From Gamarada debralockiae (lineage: Eukaryota; Ascomycota; Leotiomycetes; Helotiales; Hyphodiscaceae), in NCBI GenBank assembly GCA_002803225.1, contig NXFV01000806.1, forward strand, positions 1 through 12,750: a stretch of 12,750 nt of DNA, in the 5' to 3' direction. Position numbers and translations under genes: made by a program. The stretch's first letter is position 1. Every line of letters starts with the position of its first letter. Under the pieces are notes generated by a model that made no database searches, had not been told where the DNA came from, and saw only the letters and a program-made list of their open reading frames with translations. Positions 8,794-12,750 of this stretch are shown here, piece by piece.

Positions 8794-9201
8794 ATGAACG
8801 AAGCGTGGAAAGCTACAATGTCCATTCTGTACGTAGTCTTGCACTCGGGAAGTCATCCCCATGAAGGAACACGAAATTTTGCCTCAGCATACTATCAAGG
8901 TTACAATATTTTGGAGAATACCACTGTCAGCATAGTCGCAGCCATGCAATCCGGCCCCAACAGGCTCACGTAAGGCCCACTTCGAGATGTGAAAATACAC
9001 ACACCATAAATCTGGGTACTACTTATTCTTATTCCAATATTTTTCGCATTAAAGAGAATTTAAGATTAACTTATATTAAAACCCATATCTCTAATAATTA
9101 CATTTCACAACCTGAACTTTTCATCCAGTCGGTTTTACGTCACTGGCAGTGCACATTTTTTCAACAACCGAATCGAAGTAATGGGGAGTTCCATTCTTTA
9201 G
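8794..9201 (+). CDS. Possible small two-exon gene, unrecognised product
   Basis: This is a tentative model. The frame from ATG 8794 runs 59 codons to a TAA that lies inside a good donor (cac|GTAAGG, intron starting at 8970). An acceptor CATCCAG ends at 9128, with a CTAAT branch-like site about 36 bases upstream and no other AG between them. Joining 8794-8969 to 9129-9201 keeps frame and gives 82 residues ending at TAG. The product would have HSGSHPHEGTRNFASAYY near residue 17 and FYVTGSAHFFNNRIEV near the end. No family is recognised, there is no leader evidence, and the ATG sits right after a T-rich tract. It may be chance. Confidence 0.2.
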
Positions 9202-10040
9202 GGTCAGAAGGTCAAAGCAGTCATAACAACCGAGCTTGTCGTCTAATACTTACTAATTCGGCAATTTTGAGGCGATCACTAACTCTGCTTTGTCACCCAC
9301 CTCTCATCAAAACAACAACCTCAATCAAGCTTCAACGAGCCTCGGCATAGTCAGCACTGTGGTTGCGTTTGTGATTATCTAATCTAAGGCGCCAACGTCT
9401 TACGGCGGAGAGAATCAGAGTAATGCAGCAACACAAAATGACGGGCATACCAAGCAGGGTTGAGGGCGAGATTGCTGTGCAAGGATACAGTGGTATGCTT
9501 CCTGAAAATATCTTACTTAAAATGGTAGTCTATAATCAAATTGGTACAAAATTTGGGATTTGACAAGCCGTATTGAAGTTTTCGCAGAACTGTATCAATA
9601 TCATGAGCATAAGAGTTGATTGCAGTTCTTGTAATATGGCCACGTGACAGACGAGAAGTGACAGAATAAGGAAAACGTGGTTGGATTATTAAGGTTGCGA
9701 AGATACTACTGAACAAACCATGTCTGATCACTGGTCTCATGTCAGTTGCTATAGTGACGGTTTTCTCAATCAGGCTTAGTGTTTGTTGACCATTTCTTTG
9801 GCAACGCTACGATTCTTCCCTCCTTAGTTATCAATATATTTATGATTATTGCCTCACAATATCGTCTGATTCCGTCATCTCATACTAGAACGGAGTTCAA
9901 GTCTCTGTATTGTGGTGCGTCTGCAGAGGGAAGCTAGCTACGAGGGAAGTCTATGGAAGGTACAAGGGCGCTAGTGATGCCAGCACGTGACCCGCGCCAA
10001 CAGAGTGAAATATTTTAGCCTACGTTGACGTTTTTTATCC
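9202..10040. other. Intergenic region, no supported gene
   Basis: A 46-residue frame (9423-9563, +) and a 75-residue frame starting with ATG on the minus strand (9513-9740) are the only notable openings. The latter has a basic, hydrophobic N-terminus that could pass for a mitochondrial presequence, but nothing else supports it. CACGTGAC-type motifs occur near 9640 and 9984. Confidence 0.4.
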
Positions 10041-10250
10041 ATCACTACTCTTCCATCTCAGCACGCCCCCCATACCCTCGATCACCTTGAGTTTCTGCTG
10101 CATTTGTGTGTGATCGCTGATCGGCGAAGAAAAACTTTTCACAATTGCTACTCTTCTACCCTAGCCAAGTGGTGAAGCCCCTCTACTAACGATCCTGATC
10201 ACTATGAGTTGTGGAGTGTGTGGCCGCTGGTCGGTGAAGAAAGTGGCAAT
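10041..10250. repeat. Degenerate tandem duplication of about 100-115 bp upstream of the 10469 gene
   Basis: The block from about 10041 to 10140 resembles the one from about 10141 to 10250. Matching landmarks are ctactcttccatctcagc against ctactcttctaccctagc, gatcaccttgagtt (10080) against gatcactatgagtt (10197), and gtgtgtgatcgctgatcggcgaagaaa (10106-10132) against its partner at 10216-10242. The last pair differs only by four transitions in 27 bases. Small gaps separate the landmarks. The blocks lie in the likely promoter of the next gene. Confidence 0.6.
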
Positions 10251-10468
10251 GCTCCTTCCTCGGCAAAATCAGTGAGCAAAATTGACACCGCAACTGCGGC
10301 TTGTTTTGTGTTACAGTATAGCGCAGGACATTCAAACCCCAAAATTTTCCAAAACTCTCAGCCTTCAACACAATAAAATTTCTTTGAACCAGAAACTTCA
10401 TTATTCTTCTTATCACGAATCAATTAATCCACAACAAAAAAGAACGAAAACATTTCTCTTCCTTCAAC

Positions 10469-11152
10469 ATGCCAGAGAGTACTTTTCCTGTTCGGCCAGG
10501 TCTGGACGGCCGGGGTGTTCCCAAACTCCCAACCTACACTATCACCCGCCGAAAGGATTATTCCTTGCGATTCGATCCTCCCGTTGGCTCGAAAGATCTT
10601 GCGGATGCCTTAACGGTGAAGTATCCGATGAAAGGAAGTCTACACCAGCAAATTCAGCGTGCAATACTCGATTTCCGTGACTCAGAACATCTCTCCAAGG
10701 GTTCTACAATAGTTAGGAACCTCGGCCAGCTCGCCAGAAATGGAGAACTTCCCATCAGAGATGGCACGGCCCATCTGGTTTCTGCAACTTCTAATGCATA
10801 TATAGACAACTTCTCTGCTGTCAAAAGCACTACCGCAACCTGGAATGTCACTACTGGCGCCCCAATGGAGCAAAAACGAAAGCGATCTAAGTTCGACAGC
10901 GAAAAGCGTCGCAAAGTTGCTCGGGTAAGGAAGAAGGATGCATGTGATTTCCATCGAAAGAAAAAGACAGGTAAAGGAGATGCACTTGACATTGTTTCAA
11001 ATGCTGATATCGAAAAATGTACTTGTGTAGGAGAAAGCGAAGCGGAACTGCACCAGGCAGGCAATCGAGCGACCAGCCAGCAGGAGTTACAGGATTCAGT
11101 CTCAACTCCACAGCTACAGCACATTATACAACACTCACCATCGGAGAGCTAG
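10469..11152 (+). CDS. Uncharacterised fungal protein with Lys/Arg-rich ACxFH motif, possibly nuclear
   Basis: The frame codes for 227 residues if read straight through, or 207 if the predicted intron 10971-11030 is removed. The ATG has AAC before it and an A/C-rich leader. Residues about 42-75 (DLADALTVKYPMKGSLHQQIQRAILDF...) look like a small helical region. Residues 135-167 are strongly basic: KRKRSKFDSEKRRKVARVRKKDACDFHRKKK. This resembles a basic tract found in many uncharacterised ascomycete proteins, in which EKR..VA..RK.GAC leads into a Cys/His cluster related in style to Zn2Cys6 entries. The first C and H are present here, but no second CxxC follows unless the intron is retained, which supplies KCTC. 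The basic run could act as a nuclear localisation signal. The C-terminal tail is polar and Gln-rich. Function is not known. A tandem duplication lies upstream. Confidence 0.7.
   Translation: MPESTFPVRPGLDGRGVPKLPTYTITRRKDYSLRFDPPVGSKDLADALTVKYPMKGSLHQQIQRAILDFRDSEHLSKGSTIVRNLGQLARNGELPIRDGTAHLVSATSNAYIDNFSAVKSTTATWNVTTGAPMEQKRKRSKFDSEKRRKVARVRKKDACDFHRKKKTGKGDALDIVSNADIEKCTCVGESEAELHQAGNRATSQQELQDSVSTPQLQHIIQHSPSES
10971..11030 (+). other. Predicted 60-nt intron, open in frame (exitron-like)
   Basis: The donor is gacag|GTAAAG, the branch site GCTGAT is a perfect RCTRAY match, and the acceptor is TTGTGTAG, about 23 bases downstream of the branch A. The length is a multiple of three and there is no stop, so both spliced and unspliced forms keep the downstream frame. 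Splicing would join KKKTG to ESEAEL and remove the KCTCV stretch. Confidence 0.6.
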
Positions 11153-11395
11153 CCAACCCCTTCTCGGAATAGCCAGTGCTTGAGTCTCTCGCAAACAATT
11201 CATAGGTACATATGATTTCAATTACTACAATGCCAGTTTCCAGGAGTACAGCGAGCCAGCATTCCACGATCAGGATCCTTTCACTTGGGATTTTTCCAGC
11301 TTTTCACTGCCCTTCAACTCATTCATCGCCGAAACAACGCCTTTTGAGGTAGTTGACGACAGTTTCCCATAATCTGGGGGAGCCCAATTCAACAC

Positions 11396-11436
11396 GTCAC
11401 GTGCTCCTTCTCGATTGAGAAGGAGCGCCCCGTGAC
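11396..11436. repeat. Strong hairpin, 10-bp plus 6-bp stem
   Basis: GCTCCTTCTC (11403-11412) pairs perfectly with GAGAAGGAGC (11417-11426) around loop GATT. Outside an internal bulge, GTCACG (11396-11401) pairs with CGTGAC (11431-11436). It lies 240 bp beyond the stop of the upstream gene. It may be a foldback remnant or a structured RNA element; eukaryotic Pol II genes do not use such hairpins as simple terminators. Confidence 0.6.
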
Positions 11437-12324
11437 TGATCACCTGATTCAGGGGCACCACAGTGATCTTAGCCAGTGACAAGTGTCATGACAAATGGCA
11501 ATGGATAGTAAATATTTCTGGTGTGTAACACCTTGCTGGCTTTCTTGTTACTAGTTACCTCGTTTCTCTTGACTCGACCTTATGATTCTAGATCCTCTCA
11601 CCTTGACAGCCTTCACATCTATAAGTATGACCTCGCCCCGAATCCCTTCTCGAGCTCGATCATCTCTCAACTAATTCTCAACTCTGCATCAATGATTTGT
11701 CTTACCGCTTTTGGATCTCAACAACAGCATGAGTATGTTGCTGCTCAAGATATAAGACCTTGAGATGGATGTGACATAGTAAGTCCCCCCTATCATGTGG
11801 AGGCTAACAACAATAGAGCTATCTCGTACTGGAGTGTGCAACACCTTTGTTATACTTTTTACAAGGCTCACAGCTTGCCCAGTGGTAGATATCTGCAAAT
11901 TCATACACGATACCATTGGGCACATGTACGGCACCTGTAGTCTCATCTTTTTTCATGAGAGCCGAATGTTGCATATCTGTACTAAGGGCAGAAACGTGAA
12001 TCCAAGTTCTCGATAATAGTTAGTGAGGAATATCAATACGTCCAAGGACTGTTCTGAAAGAGTAGTGCACGTGCCTAACCCTGTTCAGGGGACAGATTCT
12101 AGGGGGTAGGGTTTAAGCGAATTTCCTTTTCTAGCAGTGTCGCCGGACCCACCCTGAGTCACAGCTCTACCTATAAACCATATAAGAATAACTTTCGTAT
12201 TATAGAATGATTTCTGAATCTGCAGTAGCTATCTTCTGGATTGCTCTTCTAATATCATTTGCTACTTCGCCTCTCAGCATCCCTTCTATCGAAAAGCCCA
12301 CTCACTCTCAACTCCCAGCTCGAA
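11437..12324. other. Intergenic region, no supported gene
   Basis: Only short overlapping frames are present, several beginning at non-ATG codons (GTG at 11521, for example). A small foldback, with AACCCT near 12078 and AGGGTT near 12109, encloses a CCCTG-TT-CAGGG hairpin. The final 40 bp before 12325 form a C- and A-rich leader for the F-box gene. Confidence 0.45.
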
Positions 12325-12728
12325 ATGCCCTCCCCCGCTATCCACACCCTCCTGTCAAGCCCCGAGCTCCTCGAAGCCGTACTCCTTCGTCTCTCACTCC
12401 GCGATCTCCTCCAAGCTCAAATTATCTCTCGCCACTTCCATTCCGTAATAACTCACTCCCCGCTCTCCAACGAAAACTCTTCTTCCTTCCCATCCCAACC
12501 AATCCCACCAACCAGGTCTCAACCCTCTCTTCCAAACCCTCTTCCCATCCTTCTTCCAGCTCACCCAAGTTCCGTGGCGCCGAGATTTCAACAGCGCATA
12601 CGAGATCCACGAACAAGACCAAATCGAAGAACGGTCCTGGTTCTAGGACCCCAAGCATCGCAGCGCAGTTCCACGCCCCGAAGCGAGTTGGCGACGTATG
12701 TACCCAGTTCAGCCTCCAGCTAGTATTT
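12325..12728 (+). pseudogene. F-box family gene with two frameshifts and an in-frame stop
   Basis: ATG 12325 opens a frame with a clear F-box: LLSSPELLEAVLLRLSLRDL followed by LLQAQIISRHFHSVITHSP. F-box proteins usually bind Skp1 and select targets for SCF ubiquitin ligases. The family continuation LQRKLFFLPIP appears only in the -1 frame from 12465. The next conserved block (LNPLFQTLFPSFFQLTQVPW, then RRDFNSAYEIHEQDQIEERS) lies one more frame over, from about 12515. That third frame contains TAG at 12644-12646 in the WF*DPKH block and then continues through PRPEASWRRMYPVQPP until the G run. Two apparent one-base losses, at about 12460-12465 and 12495-12514, plus a stop indicate decay or poor sequence quality near the contig end. 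The apparent 154-residue reading frame beginning earlier uses a TTG at 12259 and is not the natural start. The 3' part is cut off. Confidence 0.85.
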
Positions 12729-12750
12729 GGGGGGGGGGGGGGGGGGGGGG
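12729..12750. other. Run of 22 G residues at the window end (likely artefact)
   Basis: The last 22 bases are all G, directly after tatttg-like unique sequence. Poly-G ends are produced by two-colour sequencing chemistry when signal is lost and can survive into contig ends. It is unlike any telomere repeat and is best treated as non-genomic. Confidence 0.75.

Noticed and set aside
10654..11124. 156-codon frame on the minus strand
   Set aside because: It is antisense to the Lys/Arg-rich gene, which has a better leader, start context and family-like basic motif.
11270..11482. 70-codon minus-strand frame
   Set aside because: It begins at TTG with a stop just upstream, shows no family motif, and runs through the strong hairpin at 11396-11436.
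12070..12115. ctaaccc / tagggtt strings resembling telomere repeats
   Set aside because: Only single isolated copies are present in a small foldback, not a TTAGGG array.

Overview
The window looks like nuclear DNA of a filamentous ascomycete (Pezizomycotina, possibly Leotiomycetes). The evidence is short introns with GT..AG ends and CTRAY-like branch sites, CA- or CT-rich leaders with A at -3 of the start codons, long AT-rich intergenic stretches, and gene families typical of that group. The class assignment is an impression from protein style, not a search result.

Layout, left to right. At 107-318 there is a short element with 27-bp perfect terminal inverted repeats, a MITE candidate, sitting in the upstream region of an intact GNAT acetyltransferase gene (460-1164, +). 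A 2-kb stretch without a convincing gene follows. Next is a convergent gene for a TmpA-like multi-pass membrane flavoprotein (3159-4687, -). It is broken into two reading frames by a 56-nt intron that I place at 4424-4479. A 3 x 22-bp minisatellite lies just upstream of its start. From about 4.7 to 8.1 kb there is no recognisable gene. This part holds an AT-rich possible MITE (5036-5292), a nearly perfect 24-bp inverted repeat in a locally GC-rich block (6637-6779), and several short hairpins.

At 8214-8594 (+) there is an unrecognised 126-residue gene. It carries two matching segments of about 21 residues whose charges are opposite at equivalent positions, a layout reminiscent of the paired repeats of HET-s-type amyloid signalling motifs. 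After another sparse region with a degenerate tandem repeat of about 100 bp, there is an uncharacterised Lys/Arg-rich gene (10469-11152, +). It appears to contain a 60-nt intron that is also an open frame, so spliced and unspliced messages would both be translatable. Keeping the intron adds a KCTC motif.

The right end holds an F-box family gene with two single-base frameshifts and an in-frame stop (12325-12728), running into 22 consecutive G residues. The G run looks like a sequencing or assembly artefact at a contig edge. I see no operon or metabolic cluster linking these genes. The region reads as gene-poor accessory DNA with transposon relics and one decayed gene.
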